Positions 24,316 to 36,852 of a stretch of 64,000 bases of DNA are shown one piece after another. Every line of letters begins with the position of its first letter. Position 1 is the stretch's first letter. Made by a program: the position numbers and the translations under genes. The stretch comes from Favolaschia claudopus (lineage: Eukaryota; Basidiomycota; Agaricomycetes; Agaricales; Mycenaceae), in the NCBI GenBank assembly GCA_037176885.1, contig JAWWNJ010000005.1, forward strand, positions 1,984,001 through 2,048,000. The letters are read 5' to 3'. The notes below the pieces were generated by a model. That model was given only the letters and a program-made list of their open reading frames with translations. It was not told the origin of the DNA and did no database searches.

Positions 24316-27300
24316 ATGAAATATCTTCGCTCGCAAAAGCTTTCGGGCTATGTTCAACGTGGTCCATATGTCAAGGAAGAATCAATCGACATCGCTTTTC
24401 CGGAGAGCCCTCTCAGCATGTTGTCGGACGACTCCCCTACGCTGTCCCACGACGCTGCCATTGTGGACATCTCTGCTATCCCAGCAATCGACCACCATGT
24501 ATCGCCTGTAGATGCATCGGAGCAATATTCCGTTCCGGAACAGGATGGGATAGCACCAATGGTTCCACAGTACGAAGCCGATGCATCGACTCTTCTGGAA
24601 GGCGACCCCGGTACTTCTCACTGTCTGCTGTCCAATACTTTGCCTCGCGAGGCGTTTTGGCCAGGTCCCAACGCCTCGGCGGCTCCGACCAGCCCACCAC
24701 AGACACGAGCCGTCGAGGAGGAATTACCTCCAGTGGGATTGTATGCACCGAACACTTCAGCTGCAGAGGCCGAATTCATGCTCCACCCGCGTCCAAAAAC
24801 GCCTGAAAACCCTCCGCCACCCAAACGAGGACGAGGGAGACCGCGGAAACCTCATCCAGTTTCGGTCACGGAGACAACGGCCCCAGCTATACATCCGTTG
24901 ATCAGACCTCGTTCGCCCGACAGGCTTCCGCTTGTCCCAGTCTCTCTAGATAACGTAGTCAAAGTCAAGACAGAAGCTGCAGAAGACAACTCCGTTCACG
25001 AGGTTCTAAAGAATTGGCTAGATCGCCCCGATATCAAACCTGCACATGAGGTCGGAGAGGAGATGAACCTCGTAGATTTAACCCAAGAGCCCATGCTTCC
25101 GAAGCCACCATTACACCGTCTCCCTCCTATATGGGCGAAAGTGAGCCTTTCATGATCCTTGATGGCGTAATTTGATTCAAATGTCGTGTAGGCCAGGCAG
25201 GAAGTCTGCGAAGCATTCCAATGGTTCCGTAGCTATCAGGGTGGCGTTTATCAAAATAACGGCACTGTTAAGGGCTACTTCCTCAGTGCATTTTCCGCGC
25301 AGTATGTTTTAATTCATTCGTTTCTTGTTGGAGCTAACCATCTCAGACGAGATCGCTTTGTCTGCGACGGCAAACTCATCATATCCCATGGGTGAAAATC
25401 TCTGTGTTGTCCTCTATTCAAAGCGGAAAGCTGATCCTGTTTCATAGCGGTGGAAAGGCAGAGAGCTCTCGTAAAGATGGCCCAACTGTCATCAGTAGGG
25501 CCGCAGAGGACCAACGCATGGACGATTCTTCCGTTCGCGCGTTGCTCGAGAATTACCGTCGCGCCCAGCCCCTCGTTCTCTTGATCGACGACAAGTACAG
25601 TTCATTTCCGTTCGATCTCTCCAGCCGGGGAGTATACATGGCAGTTCTTGGTTCGTTCGATCATTTCGTGGGCTTTGTCCGGATGCTCACCCCACCGCAG
25701 GATTTTACCGAATTATACATGCTTGGGGTGATTTGTTGTCTTTCCCTTCAGCAACCCATAGGATCGCTAAACTCGTATATCTTATGTTCAGCTGAGTACC
25801 AGCCATCGACTAGTAACGCTAATGGTCGGGTTGTTCGGTGGAAATTTGCGTTTCAATGGTGTGCGGGCCAGGTGCGTCCTTGTCTTCATCTATCTGGCAA
25901 GGGAGAAGCTAATTTTGCTTACAGGATGAGCCATGGTGGTTGGAACAAATGAGTAAATATATAATCGTTACGTCTTCTATTTCTTTTGTATGCTGACTCG
26001 GCGATTAGACTCCATGGATGCGGCCGAAGTGGGTACGGCGGGCGTAGGTAAGCACGATTTCGTCCGTTTCTTTGTTCTTGCAAGTAGTGAGTTTCACTCT
26101 CAGATGCAACCCCACCGAATCAGAACATGGAAGTCTTCGGTGTGTAGCGGAACCCTTCCTCTTTTGTTGCTGGGAAGGAAGTCTAATGTTCTGCTTAGCT
26201 CCAGTCGCTGTCCCGATAACGCCCAGGTAAAATTTCCGCACCCGGTCTTTCTGTAATGCCCTGATCTCGCTTCGTACCTCCAGTCCATTGAAACCAGCGA
26301 ACCTTTACTTCACCTGCCGACACTGCGGAAAAGACTCTCCGCTCGTATACAGTGCAAAAGCTTGTCTCAACCCAACGTGCCATGTATTCTGGATGGTTTC
26401 CCACAATACATTTCTGCCCGTCAAGCTCGACTATAATCCTGACTTCTTATCCCTGATCGACCCTCGTCCACTACCCCTCTCGTTTTGCGGCACATTGCTT
26501 CCGAAGGCTCCCAGTCCCGCTCCGAGGAATGGTATAACGACATCGTATGCTTATAGCCGGGGATGGCATTGTCGGAAATGCGGCCGACTTGCGTGCAGGT
26601 CGGTATTGATACTTTGCGCTTGGGTCGATCCTGATGTTGAGAGCGGCGATGTAGGTCAGCGTGGGAGCATTATCAATGCCCGAATTGCAAGGTAATGTAC
26701 CGTGAATCGTGGGTCTGAGTTTTGGCTGACAAGGTTTTGTAGGACACCCTCAAAATAATCGGACAAATCCGCCCAGCGATAAAGTTCCTCTCAATCCAAC
26801 CCCCGATACCCGAAACCAAGGAAGGCCCGGACAGTTTCATTCTGGACAGGGAAGGTACACCCGTACATCCATCGCTTTTATGCGTCGTTGTGACTTTTGT
26901 TCGGGATCATAGTCAGGCGATACCCGGTGGTGGTTTTCAACACTTCGAATCGCGGGGATGTTGCGACTCGTCTGACGTTCGAGTTGCCTGAGGATAAGTC
27001 CGTTTATATTTATGTCCATCTTCAAAGATCCACCCGCGACTGATGTATGCAATCCAGGGGTAGAATTCATCTGATCAAAGCGCCGAGGATGTCAAATTTG
27101 GAGGCGGATAATATTTTCGAGGCATATCAGCAGCAAGCCGCAGAAGGGACCTTGCTATTTCGGAGATGGCCATTGCGAAGTGTGAGAATACTCATTTCAT
27201 TATTGCTGAATCGCATACTGATTAATTTGCTTTACAGCACAAGTGTACGCCGGTCATCGGGTTTCTCTCAGATCCGCCTCTTAATATATTCGATGTAGTG

Positions 27301-28214
27301 CGCGGTCCTCTTTTGACCAACTATTTCTCACAGAACTGTACGTCCTTCTGTATTATTTTGCGAACTTTCCTTCGACTGATACCAATCAAAGCGGGCGAAA
27401 CATACCAAGTAAGTTTTTTCCTTCTTGCGTCGTCGACGTTGTTATTAAAAAGCGTGGAAGTATGTTGGCGGCACGGACAACACTGTTCCGTTCGACCGTG
27501 CTCCGAGTGCCGTTGTTCAAGCGCGCGACCTCATTGAGAGACGGCTCAAAGAAGCGTTGGGAGTTGATCACAAGTTCAACGAAGTCCTGAGGTAAGGTCT
27601 CTTCCTCGTATATGTCGAGGGCGGTATCTAACTTGAAGCAGTGCTGCTTACATGGAGCAACAGAAAATGGCAGTGAGTTTCCACGGTTTTCGAAACAAAT
27701 TCGTGTTGAGCGCGCTATATTTTCCTCCACAAGTTTCATAGCGACAGCGAAAAGGGACTGGGCCCTGTTGTTGCTGGCTTATCTATGGGTTCGTTGAGTC
27801 CCTGATTGGTCGAAGTACGCTCGTTATGCTGAGCTTTCCTACGCTCAGGTTCCCCTGCTCTGATGCATTTCCGGCGGTTGTTAAAGTATGTGGGCCCCGA
27901 CGAGGCAAGGACCAACGCACTAACCGTGATTCTCCGACACGTGAGTCTTCGCTACTTGACCGCAATGAAATGGGATGTTGAGAGACGTATGTACAATTCA
28001 GGGCGACGTTCTTGTGATGGAGGGTGCAGGTGTGCAGGATTTCTACGAGTGAGTTGATAAAATCAAACATGTTGACTCGGCTAATTTGCTACCATTAGAC
28101 ATACGGTGGTATGTGATTCATGAATTCAACCAGCATCCATCTTACTTTCCGCAGGTTCCGTGTAACTTCCGCATCGCGGCGACTGCTCGGTGGATTCAGC
28201 CTAATCACGCGTAA
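24316..28214 (+). CDS. AlkB-like 2-oxoglutarate/Fe(II) dioxygenase with AT-hook and zinc ribbons
   Basis: The first exon (24316-25140) encodes an acidic, Pro-rich region with a canonical AT-hook, PKRGRGRPRKPHP, at about residues 171-183. Many small exons follow. They include GGVYQNNGTVKGYFLSAF and VLLIDDKYSSFPFDLSSRGV, two Cys sets (CRHCGKDSPLVYSAKAC with a later CHVFW; WHCRKCGRLAC spliced to WEHYQCPNCK) that look like zinc ribbons, and a C-terminal AlkB fold. In that fold the iron ligands appear as HSD (spliced MAFHSDSEKGLGP) and the second His in YEHTVVPCNFRIAATARWI, where Arg residues of the 2-oxoglutarate site also lie; GPVVAGLSMGSPALMHF is the strand between. AlkB enzymes oxidatively demethylate nucleic acids. 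The AT-hook suggests action on AT-rich DNA in the nucleus, which is inference. The catalytic residues look intact. Confidence 0.85.
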
Positions 28215-29027
28215 GAAAATTCGAATGACCGAAACGACTAACATCGGGGAAAATGTCTTGGAAACTGTATATGTTGTGTTGTGTGGGTGTGTATATCATC
28301 GCTATGACTTTGCTGTGACTATCTATGTACAAAGTTTTCTGCTTGCCTCGAAGAATTCTGACTCGGATTTGGTCCAACTTGACCTTGCATATTGATTAAA
28401 GTTGTGGTTCCTCACACTCCAAAAGCGTGTTCCGCGACAACAGGCAATATTGCTACGTATCCGGCTGACCCGGGGTCGGTTGTTTCTTGCTGGCTTAGAT
28501 CGGTCTCTGCTCGGACTGCTCTGCACTGTTTTCGGTGGGATCCCGGGGCCGCTGATCTCCGTCTGCTCAGTGCTTGCACATTATGTGCTCTTGGCATCAG
28601 GATACCCTTGTAACACCCTTGTTACAGCCAATGGTAAGGTGCCAGAAATTGTTCTCGGAAATAGAGAGATCACGATATCAAGGTCTTGGCATCATTCCGG
28701 ATATTTACGCGTATTTGGGCTCTCTTTGGACTCTACAAGTGACTTGGCCAGCACGGTCCATATAGACCCTAGTGAAGGATGAGAAGGTAGGAGTACTACG
28801 GGACTATCTGGTAGCTGGCCTTGGGAGCAGCAATCCACCGTTTCTTGCTGAGCCAAGGCCGAAGTAACGGATGCCGTTTCCGTGCCGTTTACTGGAATTG
28901 CCTTTGTTACCTGCGCCGAGTGATTTCTTGGGCTTTCTTGGCCTCTCACAGCCTGGCTCAGCGTATCAAGCATAACAACAACGGAAAGGCCGCGTGGGGG
29001 CGATCCGTCGCCTCGGTGCGATGACTG
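28215..29027. other. intergenic, upstream of the first M36 gene
   Basis: No supported gene. Open frames on both strands have no domain. It should hold the upstream control region of the peptidase gene. Confidence 0.45.
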
Positions 29028-29034
29028 TATAAAA
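29028..29034 (+). promoter_or_regulatory. TATA box of the first M36 gene
   Basis: TATAAAA lies 129 bases before the ATG and is followed by GGATCGAGG. The same TATAAAAGGATCGAGG block precedes the second M36 gene at 42476, so it is conserved between the paralogues. Confidence 0.75.
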
Positions 29035-29162
29035 GGATCGAGGTGCCATGTTTGTTGTCCCTTCACCCCGGCAGGTTCAGGTTTCCTGGTTTTTGGTTTT
29101 TTCATTCGCGTAGATTCGCATTCTCGAGCTCATCCACCATCGCCACTCATTACTCGTTAATC

Positions 29163-31588
29163 ATGGTTGTCTTCAACAAGTTCTTCACCTCTGTTTTTCT
29201 TGCCGTCGTTTATGCCTCGTCGACCTCTGCCGCTCCTTCCCCTATTAGCTCGAAGCACGCTTCCCACCGCCACCGTGAACTTCCCCGCGGTCTCACGCTG
29301 GAAACTTACCACCCCCCGGCCAACTTTGTGGTGAGTTTTTACTGTCGTTGTCCGCAGCAACTCCCCTGACGGACATCCCTGTGTCTTTTCCTTCTAAAGA
29401 CTTATGGTGCTGGTATTGACCACCCCTTGCGCAAACGCGCCGGCGTTAGCTTGCAAGAATCTTCTGTCGCATTCCTGCAAGACCACCTGGGCCCTGGCTG
29501 GACGGAAGACGACGTGGCTTACCACAGTGGCTTCGCCGGGGATGTAACGACTCATGCCTACCTAAAACAGAGCTTAGTACGCCCCAGTTCCTCTGTTTCA
29601 CTGCCCCCCCTCACTGATTCCTCTTGATAGAACGGCATTGCTTTCGCTAATGCTGTCGCCAACGTCGCTTTCAACTCGGACGATAAAGTTGTAGCAGCGG
29701 GTAACACCTTTATCCGCCCCAGTAAGCAGCGGCCACCTTGCTTTGCATGCACAGCTAGCTAAATGTGATGCAGAGTCCATCGCATCGGCCAATGCTACAG
29801 TACCCTTTGAGGACGCCGTCGCGACCGCGGAGGAGGCTCTCGGTGGCACGTACAACAGCCACACAACCGGTCTCGAGTACTTCGTGAAGGAGGACAACAC
29901 CGCCGTTCTCGTCCACACCTTGCAGGTCCGCAACAAGGAGGATGGCTCGTGGTACAACGCCTATGTCGACGCCCACAAGAACGAGCTGGTCTCGGTGACC
30001 GACTATGTGGCTGAGGCAACGGTAAGCCTGATTGAGATCCCGTTCGCACTTGTGGCTCAGACACTGATGGCGTTGAAACAGTTCCGCGCCCTGCCCATCC
30101 AGAAGAAGAACCCGGGTGAGGGTTTCGAGCTCCTGGTCGACCCCGAAGATCTCGAGTCGTCTCCCAACGGCTGGAACTTTGACGGACAGCAGAACACGAC
30201 CACTACCTCGTGCGTCCATAATATATGACTTTAACGTCTCTTCGGTGCTTAGTCTTGCTGCAGGGGGAACAACGTCATCTCTTTCCAAGGACGTACTCTC
30301 TCCAGGGAAACGGCGCCCGGCGTCTTCGACTTCACCATCGATCCCACTCGCTCCCCGCAAGTGGCCGTTAACGTCGATGCCTCTCGCGTGCGTATGCTTT
30401 CTCGGTCTGCCTTCTTCTCATCTGTATCGTGACGTCGACCAGGTGCACAACTTCTACCTTCTCAACACCATGCACGACATTGCGTACCGCTACGGCTTCA
30501 CCGAGAAAGCCTTCAAGTGGGATTTTTTTGCCTTCGCTCTTTCCGAATGGCATGACTAATTTCGTTTCATCATCATCGCAGTTTCCAGGCCGACAACCTT
30601 GGCAAGGGAGGCAGGGGCAACGATCAAGTTCTCGCTTCCGTGCAAGATGCATCTGGGACCAACAACGCCGACTTCGCCACCCCTCCCGATGGCCAGAGCG
30701 GGCAGATGCGCATGTTCTTGTTCACCGCCACTAACCCCCCTCGCGACGGTGCCCTCGAGAATGATATCCCGGTTCATGAGTTCACTCACGGTATCACTAA
30801 CCGCCTGACGGGTGGCGGAACTGCTGCTTGCCTGCAAAGCGTTGAGGCCGGTGGATTGGGAGAGGGTTGGTCGGATGCTATGGCTGAGTGCGTCGAGGCT
30901 TGTTCCTCCTCTCTCATTTTCGATTATCTTACGCGATGTTCCGATCAGATGGACGGAACAGACCTCGGCAACTATCAAGGATTATGCCGTTGGTCAATTC
31001 GTTTCGAACAGCGCTGCTGGAATTCGGTCGGCCCCCTACTCCACGGACAAGGCGGTAAACCCCCTCACCTTTGCGAGCGCTGGTCAGTTGAACGAGGTCC
31101 ATAGTACGTTTTTACGCTTTCAATGTTTATGTGCAGCGATTTACGTTGATTTTTTTAGATATCGGTGAAGTGTAAGTCGGATATCTTTCCCTGGTCTTCG
31201 CGTTCTGACATCCTTCTGTAGCTGGGCTAACATGCTCCACAACGTCTACGCTGCTCTCGTCGAGGAAAACGGTTTCTCCCCTGATGCGTTCACCAATCCT
31301 GGTAAGTTCACTCGTATTCATCTCGTATTTCCGCGAAAACAAGGCTGAAACTGCGTTCAAGATGGTCAAGAGGGCAATATCGTCTTTGGTCGCCTATTCT
31401 TCGACAGTCTCTCCATCCAACCTTGCAACCCGACATTCCTGACCGCTCGCGACGCTTGGATCCAGGCCGATATCAACCGCTACAACGGTGCTCACCGCTG
31501 CACAGTTATCAAGGCGTTTGCGAGCCGTGGTCTTGGTGTCAATGCGAAGAACTTCAAGGATGATGCTACTATCCCAGCTGACTGCTAA
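29163..31588 (+). CDS. secreted M36 metallopeptidase (fungalysin), paralogue 1
   Basis: The ATG at 29163 starts a signal peptide ([20 protein letters not shown]). The FTP/PepSY propeptide follows ([53 protein letters not shown]). The catalytic domain has the zinc motif [10 protein letters not shown]; a third ligand Glu is expected about 25 residues after its second His, in [12 protein letters not shown]. Further landmarks are [38 protein letters not shown] and [18 protein letters not shown]; the protein ends DDATIPADC with TAA at 31586-31588. About a dozen exons join in phase. Fungalysins are broad-specificity extracellular endopeptidases made as zymogens and used in protein degradation. The active site is intact. 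Intron positions that I compared match paralogue 2 at 42585. Confidence 0.93.
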
Positions 31589-32761
31589 TCTACGAGTTGT
31601 TGACTTGTTGACTTGCTTTTTGATTAATTTTGAGGGTCTTCGGACGGATGGATGTAATGTTTGTATTTCTTAGACTCAAGCACATAAGATACCCCCGCAT
31701 TGATGAAAATGACTGGAGATGTGAAGGGGAAACCATCTCGACGGGAGCTGCATGCATATGCCATGAGCGGGTGTCGCTATGTTTGGCAAATTTCGGAGAT
31801 CCACTTGAGAAAGCAAGAGTGAACGCAAAAATACGAGCTTTGTATACGGTAGCTCAACTTGCCCTCTATTCGGCTGTCATCTCCGCTGCGTCTCCAACAT
31901 CCTCGTCCACACAACTTGAACACTCGAATATCTGAAGTCACAACGTTGAACTTCCGCAATTGGAACGTTCGCCGATCAAGCCGTGACTCGGAACAATTAC
32001 CAAATCACAAAGGTATGTACTATGCACAAATCCTTCACGACTGGTTTGAGTCGAGCCGGGTAGAACAGTGGTGGAACTGAAATCGCACCACCGGTATATG
32101 TCGCCCGACGGCGGCATCGCCGCACCAGGTGAATCGACTTGTCTTCAGTGTGCCGAGACGCCACAATTGTCTTGGCATCAGGATTGCGCGTGTTTGTTTC
32201 CGTGGCTTGCTCACGACCATCACTACGGTTGACGAGGAGGGCCATGGTCTGTTTTAGGAAATGATGATCAAAATTGGCTGTTGGGGTCCTATCGGCAACC
32301 GTTTACCGGACATGTCACAGTGTGTAACACCGTTACGTCCCCTCTGTGCTAAGCCGCTCGCCGTCAGCGTCGTCGTCGCCCTCACATGATAGCGCACTTG
32401 CAGTTCCCTTCTCACGTCGCGCCACCATTCCAGCCTTATTCTAATCTTAATCTGGAGTGCAATCTATCTGTTCTTATGCTACAAGTACTTGCTCCGAGTC
32501 CTCGACAACTAAGTAACGAGTCGACGACTTTTTCTTGCGGCCACGACCTTGACTTGCAAGAAGTATGCTAGCCTCGATTAGCAAAAGCATAGATTATGCT
32601 GTGAACCTAATATTTCCTCTTTCTATGAGATACTCGGATATTATCTTCAAGCTCTGAATTATACGCTGATGCGCGCCGCCGCAAGCGAGACACCCGAAGG
32701 TCATGGTCTCCTGCGAGGCCATGGTCTATCTATTTCCCACGCGCATTTTCTTCGCGCGACC
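31589..32761. other. intergenic, no supported gene
   Basis: About 1.2 kb without a coherent reading frame. Open frames upstream of 32762 (from 32669) are in frame with the kinase start but begin with low-quality sequence, so they are taken as leader. Confidence 0.45.
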
Positions 32762-35426
32762 ATGGCCGTCTGCTCTGAGTGTAGCATTGACTTCTATGCC
32801 CTAGAACCGGATGGTGGGCCGTGCAAAAAATGTGTGATGCTCGGAACTGCCACTTCGGATGTGGACAGGGCTGTAATACGGGTATGTACACTTTACCTGC
32901 TATGCTTGCTCTCTTGAATGATATATTTTTTCAGAGTAAAGCTCAGTGTCAAAGCTGCTCACTGGTATATGGCCAACTTCAATCGCCGCTGTGTCACAAA
33001 TGTTGTCAGGCATTCGGTATGTACTGACAAGAATTGTGTATGTGTATAGCTACTTACTCGGCCGATTCTCAGCGTCAGCTTCTTCAATCCCTAGTGCCGT
33101 TGCCCAAATTCCCGGTGCAGCCGACCAAATTATTTCGTCACAGTCAAGTGATTCTACATCCGAATTATGGGATCTTGTCCGTGAATACAAACAAGACGTT
33201 TCTCAACATCGTTTAGGCATCCCGCGAGCGCAGAATCCCAATCTCGTCAAAGCCACTGCAGCCAAGATAGGAATGTCCGGGATTGGTACTGGCTCGACAG
33301 CGAAAAGCAAGCAGTATGTTCAAGAAATGAAGGACAAACGCGAGGAGGGCAGGAAGGTCAAATTCAATGTAACCTTGTCCAAATCCGTTATCAGAAAAGG
33401 CGGAGGGACTACTCTCGTACTGGTAAGATCCCGTTTTGCATTCATAACTCTACTCACCTTGGTCTTCACAGATTCCTGATGTCAAGTTCGTTCAATTGTT
33501 TGACGACAGCGAACCCATCGATACGGTCATGGAGGCTATAGTCCTCAAAGTGCAAGGTTATTATGCCGACAGTTTTCCTACTTCACCCAAAATCTATCGG
33601 TTAGTTTTGTCTTTGTCTGGGCATGTAGTAACTCATATTTGTGAAGGAACATGGTTACATTCTGGGCGGCCATAACGACTGCAAATCTTGCGCGGCTCTC
33701 GCCTTCGGACACCACCGAGGGAACAGCTCATGGTTTCCTCCGGCTGTTCAGGGACCAAGGGTACATCCAGGACGGGGTATTCAAGAGTAAACAAGTCTTC
33801 ATTCGTCTCGTAGTGAAAGGATCCGACCTTGTAAGCTCATTCTCATTCTCATCCTCTTCATTCTTCCTCTCACTATTCTTTTTCTCTCTAGGAATCTGAC
33901 AGTCAATTCATGCCAATGGATTCGGCAATTCCTGCATCACGTATGCCCGCATCTCGCGCTGCTGCAAGCCGCCGGCCTCCCGCAAGTGCGACTCCGAAGG
34001 ATGCCGTTCTTGTCCCGCAGCCTTCGGTGCGAAAGAGCGCGTACATCCCTCGTCGAGTTTCTCAAATTCCCGACATTGCCCCACCGCGTTTTATGCGCAA
34101 TCCTCCTACATATGTCACCATGTTCAAGCGCTACGTCAGCAGCGTCAACAAGAAGGGACAGACATGTTTTTCAATCCCTCATGACGCCGACTGGGAGCCT
34201 ATCCAGATTTCATTGGACTGGATGGATGGAATGGACCGAGCGAAAAGCGGCGAGGCATTTCACAACACCGGATATATTGGATCGGGATCTACAAAACGAG
34301 TGGTATATGTATGTTAATTCCGCCATTAAAATCTCATATTCTAAACAGTTGCAGGCTCGCATTGGCATGGACGAGTATGCACTAGCCCAAAGCTCCGATG
34401 ACAACTATTCGGCTGAAGAGCAGTTTCGCATGCTTAGCGAAGAATATCGCAACTTGCAGTTCGGCGAAGAAATGCGCAAGGAGTTTGAACTCCTTGCACG
34501 GGAACAAGATGTACAGCTTCCTTGTGCGTGCATTCAAAGGTTTCCACTTGCGGCACTGACTGCAATTGTTTTTAGCGTTTCGGTTTCATCTTGAAGGAGC
34601 CATATTTGGAAGATTCCAAGTATTGAGCGACTCGGATGTAGATTCACGCGCACGACTCGGACACATCGACTTCCTCGCAACTCGTCTTCTGCCTTGCGGT
34701 CCAGCCCACAAACCAATTCAAAAATTCACTGGGAACGACGACTGTGGCCCAGAACCGACGGATCCTTTGACCATGACACTCCATGCTTTCTCGCATTTTG
34801 TTTCAGTTTATACGAACAACGACGCTATTTTGTGCGATCTTCAAGGTGCTTAGCTTGAACTAGATTCGAAACGATGCTTCTTTCCTGAATATTCTGAATA
34901 GGAATGTACGACGGCAAAGTGATGGTCCTCATCGATCCTCAAATGCATACGTGAGTGTCAGCTGTAAGTATTTCCTTGTGCGTACTGATTCTTGTACAGT
35001 GCGGAGCCACAGAGCCGCAAACGGATGTTTTGGGACAATGGCCCGCAAGCCATCCAACGGTTCATGGAGCACCACCTCCGTGCCTGCAGCGACAATGCTG
35101 TATGTACACGCCTCAACCTCCAGAATCTTCACTACGAAACGGGACCATCCCCCGAACACGACTCAGACGTGATCCCCGACATCGACCTACGCCCATCCAC
35201 CCCTCCGGGCAAGCGCGCTCGGAGCCAGTCAATCTTGACTTCACCGCTCCAGCGCAAACGGAGCAGAGCACCACTCAGACACGGTACTTCGGACCTTTTT
35301 ACAGTCGAAGATTTCCTCGCACTAAATGACCCTACCAGGGTTCCCCTCCCCGAGTCAAACGTAGCCATTTGTTTAGCTGACAATAATCTTTTTATGGTGG
35401 ACAACAAGTTTCATTGGAATTTGTAG
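32762..35426 (+). CDS. alpha-type protein kinase with N-terminal Cys-pair zinc fingers
   Basis: The ATG at 32762 (MAVCSECSIDFYALEPDGGP) opens a CxxC..CxxC module (CSEC, CKKC), followed in the next exon by a second one (CQSCSLVYGQLQSPLCHKC). A linker rich in Ser and Pro leads to KFVQLFDDSEPIDTVMEAI-type sequence and then the kinase core: FGEEMRKEFELLAREQDVQ, the spliced HAFSHFVSVYTNNDAILCDL with QG, the MVLIDPQMHT loop and FWDNGPQAIQRFMEHHLRAC. CDLQG and DPQxHT are the hallmark motifs of alpha-kinases, and the last block with its His and Cys resembles their structural zinc site. The C-terminal tail has basic stretches and ends FMVDNKFHWNL. Agaricomycetes have many such kinases of unknown target. 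The upstream ATG at 32669 is an alternative start. Confidence 0.85.
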
Positions 35427-35524
35427 TCTAATAACAATATAATTATGTTTATCGTTATGTTTGGGTGAACATCGGCGACGGCAAGGAGCCATCGCAAGCA
35501 CAGGCGACTCAATTGGGATGAACT

Positions 35525-36715
35525 AAGGGTGTCATTTGGTACCGTAGCTGCAGTGTCAGATTGAGGCAAGGGGTTGGCAGCTGTGGATGAAAAACACCGG
35601 TGTTGACGTCGAGCTCGACGACGACGACAACGAGGATATTGAGTGTCCTAAACACATGCGGTGGCATTGAGGGAAGGCTCGGGTCGTCGTTTGGTGACGT
35701 CTTCAGCGCCGTTGAGCGCGGAATTGGGTAGGGAGAGGGGGTCGACCGTGGAATCCGAAAAACGCAATGGCGTCGTTGAGCTTGTCGTTGTCGATGGCGA
35801 TGGCAACAAGTGTGCCAACGACTGCGGTGGCGTTGGTGAGGAACCGGGAGCGGCAATTGTTAAGATAGTTGGCAGGTTGAGGACTGGAATTCAGTTAAGA
35901 AGGGCTTTTGAGGGATACTTGAGTAGAAAAACAAGTCGGTGCCAAGTTCCAGCTTGAGAGATGTCGGCGATGGCGACGAGTTGCGCGGTGGTGTCAATGA
36001 GGACCCAAATACATCATTTGGGGCAGTAGTTGCTGTGATTGGGCGTCTGATAGAGTCGGAGCGCTGGGGTGGCGGTAAGATATATAAAAAAAACTTTGGT
36101 GTCGGAGGTGCGCTCAACGTCGACGGCGACGATGATGACCGCATCAACGCCTGCGGCCATGTTGGAGATCATCCTGTGGGGTCTCTCAGCGCCGTCGTTT
36201 GTCTGGTGGGCCCAAGAATTCAGCCGGATTGCCAAGTCCACGTAACAAAAAATTCATCGCCGTCGTTGAGCTTAAAGACGACGGTGATGGCAGACGAGCA
36301 CACCAACACATGCGGCGGTGTTGAGAATCACTCCGGGTCATAGTTTGGTGTGATAGTTGATGTGGTTCGGCTTGTCGTTGAGTCGGAACAGCGGGGTCAG
36401 CAGTAAGATGTCTTTTAAAAAAGCTTTGTGTCGGAGAATTGCGCTCGACGTTGATGGCCACGCAAAGAGCCAAGTCTATGCAGGAGGTGATGTTGAAAAG
36501 CACCCTGGAGCTTCGTTTGGTGTAGTTTTCAGGATTGGACGTGTTGTTACGTCGGAACAGCCGGATTGGTATCGAAGATTGAGTACAAAAAAAAGTCGGC
36601 GTCAAAGTCGCGCTCGACGTTGACGGCGCCGGTAATGAACACATTGACGACGGCGGCGGAGTTGGGAAGCACCTAGAGCCGTGTTTGGTGCGAGATTGAG
36701 TGGCATGTCGGCGTG
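35525..36715. repeat. tandem array of seven diverged units of about 166 bases
   Basis: Short A-tracts recur at 35590, 35758, 35927, 36086, 36247, 36417 and 36588, giving spacings of 168, 169, 159, 161, 170 and 171. Other landmarks keep the same phase: a GTTGACGTCGAGCTCGACG-like stretch after each A-tract, a TGCGGCGGTGTTGAG-like block about 65 bases on, and a TCGTTTGGTG-like block about 90 bases on. Units are strongly diverged, so the array is old. It starts about 100 bases after the alpha-kinase stop codon and ends before the integrase element. Open frames through it are by-products of the repeat. A period near nucleosome length is notable but may be chance. Confidence 0.75.
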
Positions 36716-36852
36716 GAAGGGGCGAGAAGACGGTGACTGAGGGGAACAGCATAGGGGTTGAGGGAGCTTAGAGAGTGGTTAGGGCCAGTGAAGAGCTCAG
36801 AAGCCTTGTAGGAGGTGCCCAGACGAGTCGAACGAGCCATGCAGAGAACACG

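Noticed and set aside
35661..36752. Several overlapping frames of 75-190 codons
   Set aside because: All run through the tandem array and repeat with its period.
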